The notes: generated from the sequence alone by a model not told the origin. DNA of 64,000 nucleotides from Allacma fusca (GCA_947179485.1 OX359250.1:40308600-40372599); one strand, 5' to 3'. Positions 51,501 through 61,417 are shown, counted from the stretch's first letter. Numbers and translations are program-made.

Positions 51501-51839
51501 TTTGCCATGAAGCCTTTTCTCCTTCACTTAAGCAAATCGAATGGGCTAGGAAACTGGTTGAGGAATACAAGAAGCACCAAGAGTCGGGCAAAGTACAGCA
51601 ACTTCATTCCCTTTCACTTTACGTTTAAGTTTACGTAAAGTATACTAACATGCATCCAAAAATAATTTAATATTTGTTCATTTTAGGGTGCCTTTGTGTT
51701 TCGCGAATGTATGATCGACCGGCCGGTTCTCCTTCAAGCTGAGAACATTCTTGCTGTAGCTGAGTTTCTGTCCAAGCCTTCCGAATCCGATTCGAATGAG
51801 GACTGGAAAGATAACTCTAAACATACTACTAAAAAATAG
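48592..51839 (+). CDS. CLYBL: Citramalyl-CoA lyase, mitochondrial (CLYBL), 7 exons
   Basis: Exons 48592-48678, 49322-49489, 50517-50711, 50802-50997, 51190-51303, 51414-51592 and 51687-51839 give 363 residues. The first exon is inferred: it supplies an ATG and an Arg/Lys-rich, acid-poor leader (MIGNRLIFNSGIFARMG) like a mitochondrial presequence, and joins exon 2 in phase 0. The rest is clear: RRALMYVPGSDEKKLKKI, DCVVLDCEDGVAA (metal-binding region), RTVRVNSVDSGL (active-site Arg), ILIPKLEN, FFVESAMAILNL (Glu ligand), GIVFGSDDYYASIG (Asp ligand), and GYTGKQVIHPVQV. CLYBL splits citramalyl-CoA to pyruvate and acetyl-CoA in mitochondria and protects B12 metabolism from itaconyl-CoA. Intron 1 and intron 2 both contain inverted-repeat elements. 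Confidence 0.9.
48810..49205. mobile_element. Candidate MITE in CLYBL intron 1
   Basis: Sequence near 48812-48875 (GGCGGGATAAT, then GGAACGTGGATAGATAATTT) is matched in imperfect reverse complement by 49105-49200 (AAATTGTCTTTCTACGTCCC, then ATTCTCCCGCC). This is the layout of a non-autonomous inverted-repeat element of roughly 0.4 kb. Ends are approximate. Confidence 0.45.
49506..50396. mobile_element. Pogo/Tigger-like non-autonomous element in CLYBL intron 2
   Basis: The left end CAGTCAAATCTCGATACAAC, preceded by TA, is matched by GTTCTATCGAGATTTGACT at the right end. The element is about 0.89 kb with no open frame of note. The CAGT...CTCGATA-type ends and the TA at the left side resemble Tc1/mariner-pogo elements. 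Related end and internal words (CGTTGT, GATAAAATCCGTTAT) recur in the element at 53178-54961. It starts only 16 bases inside the intron, very close to the splice donor. Confidence 0.6.
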
Positions 51840-52078
51840 TTGTTATTTATTTCTGCCGATCAATTTAAAGTTAAAAAGCCTGCAATAAATAATTGGCACT
51901 TAAAGTATGTGGTAATGAGCATGTTTTTAAGCAGTCAATGGAATCAACATAGTATGCCAGTTGTAAGTAATTATACATATTTTTCGTACGAGAAAGCCAA
52001 TAGTTTTAAAAAATCATCCTACATACGACGTACGACATTGGTTATAATAATGTCCCAAGAAATTTTAAGTTCAGTATT
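51840..52078. other. CLYBL 3' region
   Basis: Sequence immediately after the CLYBL stop, up to the transposon relic. No further gene seen. Confidence 0.4.
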
Positions 52079-52560
52079 GAGGAACTTCATCAGCTTTTCG
52101 AAGCGATCAGCACAGCCTTGTTTAAATTACTTTAAAATCTCAGGTTAGGCAACGGACAACGGACAGATTCTCTTCCACGGAATTTACTGCTACGGAAAAA
52201 CTCAGTAACGCAGAATGTCACGACACTGCAAAACGACCCTCCAGAGTGTGTCAACCATATGCTTTATGGGACATTTTGTTGGACAATGAAGTTCGTGATC
52301 TCCAGAGGTCACTCCATTGACAATGGGGTCACGGCAAAAACTACACTAAAAAGTCTCAAATTTTTTCCACAACACTCATGCAATCGTTACAAACACATTC
52401 CTTATGGAACATTTCGTCAGTCCATGGTGCCCGTGACCTCCAGGGGTCACTCCATTGACTATGAGGTCACGGCAAAAACTTTTAGCAATTTGTAATCCAA
52501 AGCAAAAAAACTTGCAAACTCTGATGTTGTAGACATATTACGGTACAAAAATCTATCAGC
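52079..52560 (+). mobile_element. Relic of the long-TIR transposon: left inverted repeat
   Basis: Starts with GAGGAACTTCATCAGC, matching the terminus at 2870, and follows the left repeat through the palindromic units to the position equivalent to about 3680. About 190 bases present at 3000-3190 are missing, and point changes are frequent. The open frame 52259-52495 is only the tandem-repeat by-product. Confidence 0.85.
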
Positions 52561-52616
52561 TTCACAGGTACAGAAACAAAAATCCGTGCACTGCACTGAT
52601 TTGAGCAAACTTCGTT

Positions 52617-52970
52617 TGCATGTGCAGGAAAGTGAAACTTGTATTAAAAGATTTATAGTAAGGTAGGGAAATAGATTTGGATTGTAATGGGTAAAGGTCG
52701 CAAGTCCGTACGGCAATCCGTTGGAAAGAGCAAATGCAAGATTTTCTTAATAATTATATACAGAAAATAATTTTCTGAGGTCAAACGGTTGACCTCAGGT
52801 CACCGAAGTTATCAGAAGGCACAACTAGATTTTATGGCCGATGTTTTGGTGAAGGTCACAGGTCCCTACGTCATTCCGTTGTAAAGATATGGCTACCACA
52901 AGATTTTGTAGTGACGGACGGACGGACGGAATACACTCGTGCATAAGAAAGTTTCACTTTCTAAAAACAG
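52617..52970. mobile_element. Candidate MITE with AGAAAGTGAAACTT ends
   Basis: GGAAAGTGAAACTTG near 52627 is complementary to AAGTTTCACTTTCT near 52950-52965. A GACGGACGGACGGA run lies just inside the right end. Non-coding, about 0.35 kb. Confidence 0.5.
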
Positions 52971-53177
52971 GCTTCCTTCGACAGAAATGAAGGGAACGAA
53001 GGGTGAAAAAATTACGAAGGAACAAGTAAGGCTTCAGCGCATTGATGGAAAAACTGAAGTTGACGGAACGGTGCTTCCTAATCACCCTTAACGCGCCGAA
53101 TGTACCTTTCATGACAACTAACTCTGATACTGTCAATACACGCTTACATTCACACGTAACGTATCACGATACATATA

Positions 53178-54961
53178 CAGGAAAAACTCGATGTAACGGA
53201 TTTCCAGGGGACCGGTAAAATTTGTTCGCTATAAAAAATGTTCGTTGTATGCACATAACGGATAAAATCCGTTATATAATTTCCTAAATTACAAACACGA
53301 TTGGGTATGCATACTGACTTTATTTCTTCGAATTACAACATGCAAACACCTGACTAATAATATAATAATTAATCAAGTAGAAACATCGAATTGATTAAAT
53401 ATAGAAGTACAGTAATTATTATACTTCGACACAAAGAATGATTGGTGAATTAGCGCAGACAGTTCGTCCACTGTTCGGAAATGCACATAACCGTACTATT
53501 CTAGCATTTGGGTCAATTTTTAGAAGATCACAAAAAATTTATTCCAAATGTCATTCACTGTGGATGATGATAGAGCACTTAAGCTTGAGAGATCCCACTT
53601 TTTTCAAAAATATTAGACGCCTTTTCTCCTAAATTTAATCTCTTTCAGTTTGATTTTTCGACATTTTAGCACGGTGAACGAATTGCAAAATATAATTCTA
53701 AACAAATGCATGTACTACAAGGATGCGGTCTCAACATGACTCTTCATGGTACATTACATGCATATACAGTCATGGGCAATTGGTTTTCCTTGCCTTTAAC
53801 ATTGCCTTGAAAATTAAACACAATAGCACCTGCCTTTGCGCCTTCCCTGCATTATATTTTGCAATTTCCCCTTATCCCAAAAAGTAGATCATTTTTGTAC
53901 CTTCCTTGCCTTTTTTTACAATTTCAAAATGCCTTGTCTAACCTTAAATGCCCTTTTTGTTCGAAAATAGGCGAATTCCGATTTATTTTGAGTGTAAATT
54001 TTAAATACATTGAGTGTAAAAAGGAATCATTTTGATCTTCTAATTATTATCAGCGGGGAACTTACCAAATGAGTTATAGCGACAGTCCAGCCTTGCCGGG
54101 CACTATACTTCAATGGCGCCGATTCTTCGCATTGGAGACATTTTAAAATTCCTCCAGATTTATATTTTGACGTGTTTCAACAAACTGGAAGTATTTCACT
54201 AGATCTTCTCTCACTTTGAGCTCTTTAATCTTTAACTTAGGCATTTCAGAAATTGGTACAGCAATGGTTTCACAAACGCTGACAGAGAAGTTAGAAATTC
54301 ACATCCCTTCCACTGAGTTAGAGAGCCGTCGAATTTAATGGAAATATGCAATAACGTCTCGCGAAGTATCGTTTTATTGCTTTGCTAACGTGGTCGTCTC
54401 AATGGTATGTATATATGTATGTCAAACGTGTTCACTGCTATTTATGTTTCTTTCTTGCCGTCAGATGTACTCGCAATGCAATTTTTGATCCTTACCTTAA
54501 TCCTTAGCATAATTTGAACCTTCCTATAACCTTGCCTTTAATACCAAATTTTTCAAGCCTTTCTACTGAATTTCTTTGTTCGTTTATAAATTTTTAAGCC
54601 TTCCTTTCTCCTTGCCTTCATTGTAGAAGTTCCTGAATGCCTTCCTTCCTTTTTGCCTTATTCCAAGGCCTTTCCCAAGGCAAGGTGCCCATGACTGTGC
54701 ATATATGAGTAGTAAACGTTTGAATTGCCTTGAGTAACGCTAACGTGTTATAGGGAGCCAATAGAATATTTTGCAATAAATTTCCTTTTAAAATCCGTTA
54801 TATGCATGTAAAATGTTTCCAAAGGGCTTCAAAGTGTGCCCGTTATAACTAATTTTCCGGTATAAAAATGTCCATTGTATGCAATAATTTTAGCATTGGT
54901 TATATGGGATAAATAAAAATATATCCGTTGTAGAGCCATCCGTTATATCGAGCTTTTCCTG
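53178..54961. mobile_element. Pogo/mariner-like element with TA flanks
   Basis: Left end CAGGAAAAACTCGATGTAAC and right end TTATATCGAGCTTTTCCTG are inverted repeats, and TA flanks both sides (53176-53177 and 54962-54963), the usual target of Tc1/mariner/pogo elements. Words such as TTCGTTGTATGCACATAACG recur near both ends. No transposase frame is visible, and its middle is interrupted by the element at 53767-54697. Confidence 0.7.
53767..54697. mobile_element. Non-autonomous hAT-like element with exact 8-bp duplication
   Basis: The ends CAGTCATGGGCA and TGCCCATGACTG are perfect 12-base inverted repeats, and the octamer TGCATATA flanks both sides (53759-53766 and 54698-54705). CAG ends and an 8-base duplication are the mark of hAT transposition. 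The interior is full of CCTTGCCTTT words (subterminal repeats) and encodes nothing. The exact duplication suggests a recent insertion. Confidence 0.85.
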
Positions 54962-55656
54962 TAATACGATGGAAAGACGGTTTCTGGCGAGTACTGTAAT
55001 TTTTCGTATCTTGACTTTGTTGTCTCATATATGAAAATAAAATATTACGGAAACTGGAATTTGGTGAAGGAAGGCTATTAATTATTACTGAAGGCTTAAG
55101 GAAGGATCTCAAAAAAAAAACTAAAGGAAGGGTAGTGAAGGAAGGAATTTTTTTTCAAGCCTTCAATCTGAAGAGGTCTGAAGGAAGGAAATGGGTCAAT
55201 TTTTTGCAATCGAATGATTGAAGGAAGGAAAAATCATTTGAACATCTCTGGTTTGTATATCTTACCTAAACATTAAGCCTATCTATATGAAAGGTACATT
55301 CGGCGCGTGAAGCGTGAAGGGTGCTTGGGAAGTACCCTTCCGCCAACTTCAGTTTTTCCATCAATGCGCTGAAGCCTTATATTTGTTTCTTTGTAATTTT
55401 TTTCACCCTTCATTTCTGTCTAAAGAAGCGCTTCCTTCCGTGAAGGATGCCGTCTTTGAAGGGTACCCGTCGACGGGTGAACATCTCTGATACAAACTGA
55501 TAAATAATATTACATAACAAATGGATCCTCAGTATTGGTTTTGAGAATCAACATACATGCAAAACCATGCACGTTTAGTCTGTTATATTGCCGATACAAA
55601 TCCATCCGATGACCAACACTTTTGTGAACGTACACTGGGAAACGATTTACATTACA

Positions 55657-56439
55657 GGGTTGTTCTACGATAAGTGGCCCAACTTTCCGAACTACGATAT
55701 GTGGCCCCGAACTACGATATGTGGCCCATAAGGACGCTTGAAAATGTGCTCAGGTTCAAGGTTAGACATGTGCTCGGGTTCAAGGTTATAAATTCCGGTT
55801 ATACTACGATAACTGTCCCAAAACTCGAAAGATCCGGTTTACGATAACTGTCCCCGAATTACAATAACTGTCAAGTTCCGAATTACGATAATTGTCCCAA
55901 GTTCCGAATGAGCAATTCGGCGTACTTGGCACGTAGTGCCAAGTTAATGGCTGAAACTCTTATTTGCATTTCCAATTACATTTATTTCAATAAACATTCC
56001 CACAACAACTTATCACTGCAATACGGACTCAATTATTTTGCTATTTCTACTCCTTCTCAACCATATCGTACCCCCAGGTGTGGATTCTGTGTGGTAGTCG
56101 TTGAGGACAGTGAGGGTTAGGTTAGTTTAGGCTGGAAAGGGGTGCCGTGACTATGATGGCCCCGAAGGGGCCTTCACAGTCACATTGGCACCCCTTTCCA
56201 GCTCTAAACTAACCTAACCTGAACGTCCGAAACGACGGGGTTAGGTTTTCAATCCGGAAAGCTGGTATGCCCTCCTCATAATGACATCGCTTCACTTATC
56301 CAATTTACAACGTTGGGAAACTTATCGTAATTCGGGGCCAGATATCGTAGTTCGGAAAGTTGGGCCACTTATCGTAGTTCGGGGCCACATATCGTAGTTC
56401 GGAAAGTTCAACTTTGGGCCACTTATCGTAGTTGCCCCG
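55657..56439. mobile_element. Foldback element with CTACGATAAGTGGCCC repeats
   Basis: CTACGATAAGTGGCCC near the left end is complementary to GGGCCACTTATCGTAG near the right, with several repeats of CTACGATATGTGGCCC inside both arms. The middle contains an almost perfect hairpin (56115-56220). No protein is encoded. It sits within the transposon relic. Confidence 0.75.
56115..56220. repeat. Hairpin inside the foldback element
   Basis: GGTTAGGTTAGTTTA pairs with TAAACTAACCTAACC and GGAAAGGGGTGCC pairs with GGCACCCCTTTCC. The stem closes on GGCCCCGAAGGGGCC with only short mismatches. Confidence 0.8.
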
Positions 56440-56734
56440 ACCAATGTATAGAAATGATATACGATTTAACTTCCTTGTAGCTCCGAAGATTTTTTTTCCA
56501 TGCCCATAAATGAGATTCAGTTGCTAACTTGTGTGTAAGATTGTTCTTTAAATTTACAAGAAATTCTTTAAAAATGGGAAAATCTATACTTTTGTATAAG
56601 CTAGCTAACGAACTATAATGTGTAGTCCTATAAGTACATACATACATTGTATGTAGCCACTGGCAATGTAAAATGTAACTAGAATTAAGAAAAAACAAAT
56701 CTGTCCCCACTTTTTTGGACGTTCCGGAGTGCCT

Positions 56735-56965
56735 GCAGCAGTCAGCAGGTCAGTACTGGTCAGTGATTCTGGGAAGGTCAAGAGTCAGTAGGTGAGTATT
56801 GGTCAGTTATACTTGGAAGGTAAGCAGGTCAGTTCTGGTCAGTGTTTTAGGGGGTTCAGTGGTTCTGTTGTTCAGTGGTTCAGTGGTTCATCTGTTCAGT
56901 TGTTCAGTGGTTCAGTGTTTCAGTGTAAAAATCAGTAGTTCAGTAGTTCAGTGTTTTAGTGAGAC
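56735..56965. repeat. Short-unit minisatellite (GGTCAGT / GTTCAGTG)
   Basis: First GGTCAGT-containing units of about 25-30 bases, then dense GGTTCAGTG-type units of 9-11 bases. Irregular array. Confidence 0.75.
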
Positions 56966-57670
56966 CCCCGTTTTAATAATATCTTAATTCGAGCAAATAA
57001 TAACAGCAATACTGTAGCTGTTAGAAATACTTATGTCAAATCCTTGTACCCAAATGGATTAAGCAGGTCAGGAATTATTCCTCGTATTATTTCCCCATAA
57101 ACTGGCTAAAGTTACCCTCTACATTACTCTTATTTGAATTTAATTTGGAGATGCAATATTATTATGCAGTTTTAAATGTAGCATGGGCAGGAGCGGTTTG
57201 ATTCATATCTCTGAATTTAAATCTTGATCATAGTGGTATATAGTTATGTCGTTATGCACCAACAAGGGAACTTTAGCTCTGTACGTGTAGTGTATACAGA
57301 CACGAAACTGAAGGAACTTTGTTCGAATAGTGCAGCAAAGTAAGTAAGTACTAGCAATTTACTTAATTTAAGGGAACTGTTGAAATTCATTGGATTAGTT
57401 GTTCAACGAAGAGGTACCACCGAGTTCCCAGTGTCCCCCCTGAATGTATTTTGGCATTGGATAATTGTCGTGTTCGTTTAACCAGGGGTTCCTGTTGAAG
57501 GGCGGCCGGGTTAGTGCTTGTGGAAGGGTAGTAATGTTACGGTGAGTTATTGGTATTAAATGTGTAACCCGAGCCTTTTTTATAATTTTAGGAAAAAGTA
57601 GTCTTTGAATTGAGTTGTACTGATTGTAACTTCTTGTGAATGTCAACTTTAGATTTAGATAAACTATCTG
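56966..57670. other. Non-coding interval between minisatellites
   Basis: No gene seen. A minus-strand open frame of 197 codons reaching into this interval from 57988 is built largely from the adjacent 15-base repeat and is not accepted. Confidence 0.5.
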
Positions 57671-58018
57671 CGGGGACAAATTTACTGAGGATAAGATCAG
57701 CGGGACAAGATCACTGAGGACAAGATCAGTGGGGACAAGATCAGTGAGGACAAAATCACTGAGGACAACATCACTGAGGACAACATCACTGAGGACAACA
57801 TCACTGAGGACAACATCACTGAGGACAACATCACTGAGGACGAAATCACTGAGGATAAGATCAGTGGAGACAAAATCACTGTCCTCAAAAGTCCTCACTA
57901 ATTTTTTCCGCGGTGATCTTGTCCTCAGTGATCTTGTCCCCACTGATCTTATCCTCAGTAAATTTGTCCTCACAGATTTTGTCCCCACTGATCCTGTCCT
58001 CAGTGATTTTGTCCTCTG
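57671..58018. repeat. Palindromic minisatellite, 15-bp unit in two opposite arms
   Basis: The left arm (57671-57890) repeats CTGAGGACAAGATCA/CTGAGGACAACATCA. About five perfect 15-base units lie at 57763-57837. The right arm (about 57900-58018) is the same unit in reverse complement (TGATCTTGTCCTCAG). Because the unit is 15 bases, several frames stay open on both strands and give artificial reading frames. The array ends about 170 bases before the MUL1 start codon. Confidence 0.85.
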
Positions 58019-58186
58019 TTCTCGGTTCTAGCCGAAAGTGTCCTCGGTTCTTTCGTCCTCACTTCTTGTCCTCTGTTCTCTGTTCTCGATTGTCCTCACT
58101 ACTAGCCTCTCTGTTCTCTGTACTCAACTGTCCTCTGTTCTCGGTTCTAGCCTGACCCGACGTCACGGTGCTAGAAACTTGTGAAG

Positions 58187-59574
58187 ATGTGGACTACAGC
58201 AGTTTACGATTACCTTTTTCTGGGAGTGGATACTTTAGTTGTAGGAATTTTGTATGCGGTGTACAAGACGCGAAAGGAGATTATTGCTAATATTGTTGTA
58301 AGTACCATGACTAAATACAGAAACAGTTGTCTAGTAATAATTGCAATTTTACTGTGCATTATAATAAGAATGCACTAGATTCGTTTGGGTGAAATAATGG
58401 GTCCGATGTGATTTTGAAGTTGACCTATATAGTGAGAACATCTTGGGTGACAATGTTTTCTTGTTGCTCTACAGAAAGCTCCTTCAGCCACAGTTGGACC
58501 CGAGTTGGAAAAGTTACTGGAAGAACATGGAAATAACGTTGATTACATCATATTGAAAGGCAAAGTCGAGGCTTTGGAAAAGCCCATTCAAAGTCAAACG
58601 GGCATGCAAGGTGTCCTTCAAGTCGTTACCTTGAGTGAGCATAGTGTAAAAAGACACGCGTTTGGACAGTGGTATGATGCCAGTAAAGGCGATGATTTTT
58701 AAAAGATTTAAATGGAATATTTTGGAGCGGAAGTAATAATTTAGTTGGGGTTTGCCTGAATTTCAGGGGCGATGACGTCCGGACACTCCAAAAAACTTTG
58801 AACGCCGTACCTTTTGGTTTACGAAATCTTGCGAAGTCAGGCCGTGAAATTATTGTGGAAGTTAAGAATCCATTAGATGCTGAAGGAGTAAATCTTTTAA
58901 TGCCTGTAGCTACAAATTTTTCCCCAGCGAATTCTAATATTGCAACTGCTGTGGTGGACTTTTTCACTGGGCATGCTTCAAAAGGATTTGAGACTACGGA
59001 GAAGTTTCTCCCTGTTGATACCGTAGTAACCGGAATCGGCCAAGTTACCAGAGATTCAAGTGGACATATTGCCTTAATTGAGCCCACGCAGGGTGATATG
59101 TTCCCTTACTACCTAAGTACCTTACCGTCCGAAAGTGAGTGTCTACCTCTTATCTTTTGTGGTTACTCAAAATTAGAAACATCCCAAACTCAATAATAAT
59201 CGTTGCGTTTAATAAATTCTTTTTTTGCAGATATAGTTAAGCGTTTAGAAAGAACCAACACGTATATAAAAATCGGAGCCTGTCTACTGGCAACCGTGGG
59301 AATAATTATCGCAGTGCGGAGAATAACTGCATGGTGGCAGATACGTAAGGAAGCAAAAATGCGAGACTTAATTTTAAAGAATAGAAATAAGGTAAATTTA
59401 GACGGATTATCAGACGCTGAAATTTGTATTATTTGCCTGTCAAATCCCAGAGAAATTATTATTTTGGATTGTGGACATGTTGCCGTTTGCGCAGATTGCT
59501 CCGCTAGATTGAATGGCAAATGTCCCGCTTGTAATCAGGTTATTAAAGGGACACATGTGGCCTACATTGTTTAG
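58187..59574 (+). CDS. MUL1: Mitochondrial E3 ubiquitin ligase 1 (MUL1/MAPL), 4 exons
   Basis: Exons 58187-58297, 58475-58682, 58745-59134 and 59231-59574 give 350 residues, near the human 352. A first membrane helix is in exon 1 (LFLGVDTLVVGILYAVY). The BAM/GIDE domain in exons 2-3 includes KGKVEALEKPIQSQTG and a conserved NAVPFGL. A second membrane helix lies at about 252-265. The C-terminal C3HC4 RING spans about 302-337 (CIICLS, DCGHVAVCADC, CPAC). MUL1 sits in the mitochondrial outer membrane with the RING in the cytosol and acts on mitofusin, Drp1 and Akt in other animals. The exon 2-3 junction is the least certain: I used GT at 58683 and AG ending at 58744, a 62-base intron, as the only canonical pair that keeps the frame. 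Confidence 0.88.
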
Positions 59575-59977
59575 ACTTACTGTATTTTATGTGCGTCGTT
59601 TTAAAACTATGCGTGAAGTACTTACAATTAGATCAATACATCAAATGAATTTGGATTTATGGATTAAACACCACTTTTGCATGAAGTAATCTGGAGATGC
59701 AGTTATGTACACGTCAAATATTAACGAACGTTTTAGTAAGATCTGTCTTAATCCTGGACTTTATGCAATCAGAGTGTGGTGCTGTTATTTTTAAATAATC
59801 GATTGTATCCTTTATAAATAATTAATAAATGAGCTGTCGCCAAAATGTTACAAGTAATATTGAGTTCCTTTTAAAATGTTTCTTTTACTTTGAATGAATC
59901 GAATGTTCAAACAACACGCTTGAAAAAATTCCGAATGTCAGGAGATATTTAAATTTCTAAAAAGTTACATTAGGTAT
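59575..59977. other. Shared 3' spacer between MUL1 and GH76
   Basis: About 400 bases between converging genes. An AATAAA near 59823 on the + strand can serve MUL1. No other feature seen. Confidence 0.5.
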
Positions 59978-61417
59978 TTAAACAGCTGCGGTAAAGACTT
60001 CCAAAGCACTGTGCTGATTTGCAGCGCTGGGAATTGTGAAGGGGCCGGCGTAGTGAACTCCGTATTGGTCCAAACTGTTGCGGTCGCGTTCATAAATGAC
60101 ATCAGCAAGACCTCGTAAGTACGCAGTATAAGGTCGGTTAGGAAGAGCTCGGTTTAGCTCACCTAGGTTACGAATGAAAATACCCTTGAAGGAAGTGGCA
60201 TCTCCTCCACATTCTCCTCCATTAATTTCGCAGGGCTCGCGTAAAATACCTTCAGGATTCAAATGCGAACTTCTCAATACTGCATCTGCTATTTTCCGGG
60301 CTTTATCTAAGTACACATTGTCCCCAGTGGCGATCTGGAGCTGAACCAATCCTCCTAAAATGACACCTTGGTTGTAGGTCCATGTATCGCGTCCATTATT
60401 TTTGCAGTCATCAGTTAAGCCGTCGTTAATTAAGTTGTCCGAGTTGTACATCCCACTTTGCTCAAACCAGGTCAAAATATCAATAGCTTGAGATAGGTAT
60501 TTGGTATCACCCGGGATTCTGTTGTGAAGGGACGCTGCAAGTTTTATGAATAGTTCGTTCGGGATGGCATTCTTGTAGTCCTTGATTGTGGTCCACCAGA
60601 CTCCGCCACCACAATGGTCGTCTTTGGTTTGATACATGAAGTCACTATCAAGCTTAGCCATGTCCAAGTATTTCTGATTGCGAGTTAAATCAAAAGCGTC
60701 CACCCAGGCCAATCCCCACCAGCCAACATCATCGACATACATATTCGTAAAGTTTCCATCCTCACTATTTATGTTCTTCACGAAAGTATTATCGATGGCA
60801 TATGTGTAAACAGTAGAGCCTGTCACTCTTGAGTAGTCAATTATTGCAGTGAGGCAATTGGCTGCATTCCACCAACCCGCTGATGTCCATAAGCCTTTGT
60901 CATTGTAGAACTGCATGAGTGCAGTAGCCGCTGCATCAATACGAGATCCTGCTAACACAGTAGATCTTGCCCAGCTGGTGCAGACAATCTCATTCCGATC
61001 CCCAGCCTTTCCACAAGCTCGCAGAGCCCCAATACGGAAATTATTCTTGGGATCGTCCACGTTGTACATGACAGTGTTCACCACCCGAGAGCCCCCTGGA
61101 ATGGTTGCATACCCAATTCTGCTGTCACCCGACCAACTCAGTCCTCCATCGAAAGAACGGTCCAGCCATACTTCATCTCCAGGGTTGCCGTTAGTGATTT
61201 TGGCAAAAGCCATGTTGTCTACATCCGAAATTACTAGTTCAATTAATCGACCGAAAATTTCCACTCGAACCGGAATTCGAGGGCTCGTTGCTGAGGACGA
61301 GTCTCTTCCATCACAATAAATATTGCAAACTTGATCTTTCGGAATCACACTAGGTGTAACCAATGGCACTGACAGACACAAAAGAGCCAACGCTGTCAAG
61401 ATGCGTTTTTCCCCCAT
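59978..61417 (-). CDS. Secreted GH76 alpha-1,6-mannanase-like enzyme, intronless
   Basis: A single uninterrupted frame of 479 residues from the ATG at 61417. That start is chosen because it begins a clean secretion signal (MGEKRILTALALLCLSVPLV). An in-frame ATG at 61513 would bury it. Residues about 45-145 form an N-terminal module (EVWLDRSFDGGLSWSGD, IGALRACGKAGDRNEIVCTS) known to me from bacterial, notably actinobacterial, GH76 proteins. The GH76 alpha/alpha barrel follows: GWWNAANCL, then MYVDDVGWWGLAWVDAF with the catalytic Asp pair at 229-230, GGGVWW, TWTYNQGVILGGL, and FKGIFIRNL. GH76 enzymes cut alpha-1,6-mannan backbones of fungal walls or bacterial mannans. Lack of introns amid intron-rich neighbours and the bacterial domain layout suggest horizontal transfer. 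The eukaryotic signal start and host flanking genes argue against contamination. Confidence 0.85.
   Translation of the reverse strand: MGEKRILTALALLCLSVPLVTPSVIPKDQVCNIYCDGRDSSSATSPRIPVRVEIFGRLIELVISDVDNMAFAKITNGNPGDEVWLDRSFDGGLSWSGDSRIGYATIPGGSRVVNTVMYNVDDPKNNFRIGALRACGKAGDRNEIVCTSWARSTVLAGSRIDAAATALMQFYNDKGLWTSAGWWNAANCLTAIIDYSRVTGSTVYTYAIDNTFVKNINSEDGNFTNMYVDDVGWWGLAWVDAFDLTRNQKYLDMAKLDSDFMYQTKDDHCGGGVWWTTIKDYKNAIPNELFIKLAASLHNRIPGDTKYLSQAIDILTWFEQSGMYNSDNLINDGLTDDCKNNGRDTWTYNQGVILGGLVQLQIATGDNVYLDKARKIADAVLRSSHLNPEGILREPCEINGGECGGDATSFKGIFIRNLGELNRALPNRPYTAYLRGLADVIYERDRNSLDQYGVHYAGPFTIPSAANQHSALEVFTAAV

Larger units (their letters stand above)
52970..55489. mobile_element. hAT-like element remains with CAGAGATGTTCA ends, rearranged
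   Basis: TGAACATCTCTG, the complement of a hAT-type end, occurs at 55239-55250 and again at 55478-55489. Sequence at 52975-53115 is the reverse complement of 55285-55435 (shared words GGTACATTCGGCGCG and CATCAATGCGCTGAAGCC). The interior is rich in GAAGG words. The 8 bases following the two ends are GTTTGTAT and ATACAAAC, exact complements of each other and both matching the old transposon's interior near 4115. I infer insertion with an 8-base duplication, then inversion. Confidence 0.5.
55490..56510 (+). mobile_element. Relic of the long-TIR transposon: interior piece
   Basis: 55490-55655 follows 4113-4310 of the intact element (AGTATTGGTTTTGAGAAT, ATGCAAAACCATG, TGTTATATTGCCGAT). After a nested insertion, 56441-56500 follows about 4372-4432 (CAATGTATAGAAATGATATAC, CTTCCTTGTAGCTC). 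With 52079-52560 this shows that the whole 52-56.5 kb block grew inside one old copy of the 2870-9770 family. The membrane-protein gene is destroyed here. Confidence 0.75.

Noticed and set aside
57395..57988. 197-codon minus-strand frame and overlapping plus-strand frames in the 15-bp minisatellite
   Set aside because: Several frames stay open on both strands because the unit is 15 bases. The peptide is an artefact of the repeat.
60915..61319. 134-codon plus-strand frame
   Set aside because: It is antisense to the GH76 gene, whose frame is far longer and carries recognisable motifs.
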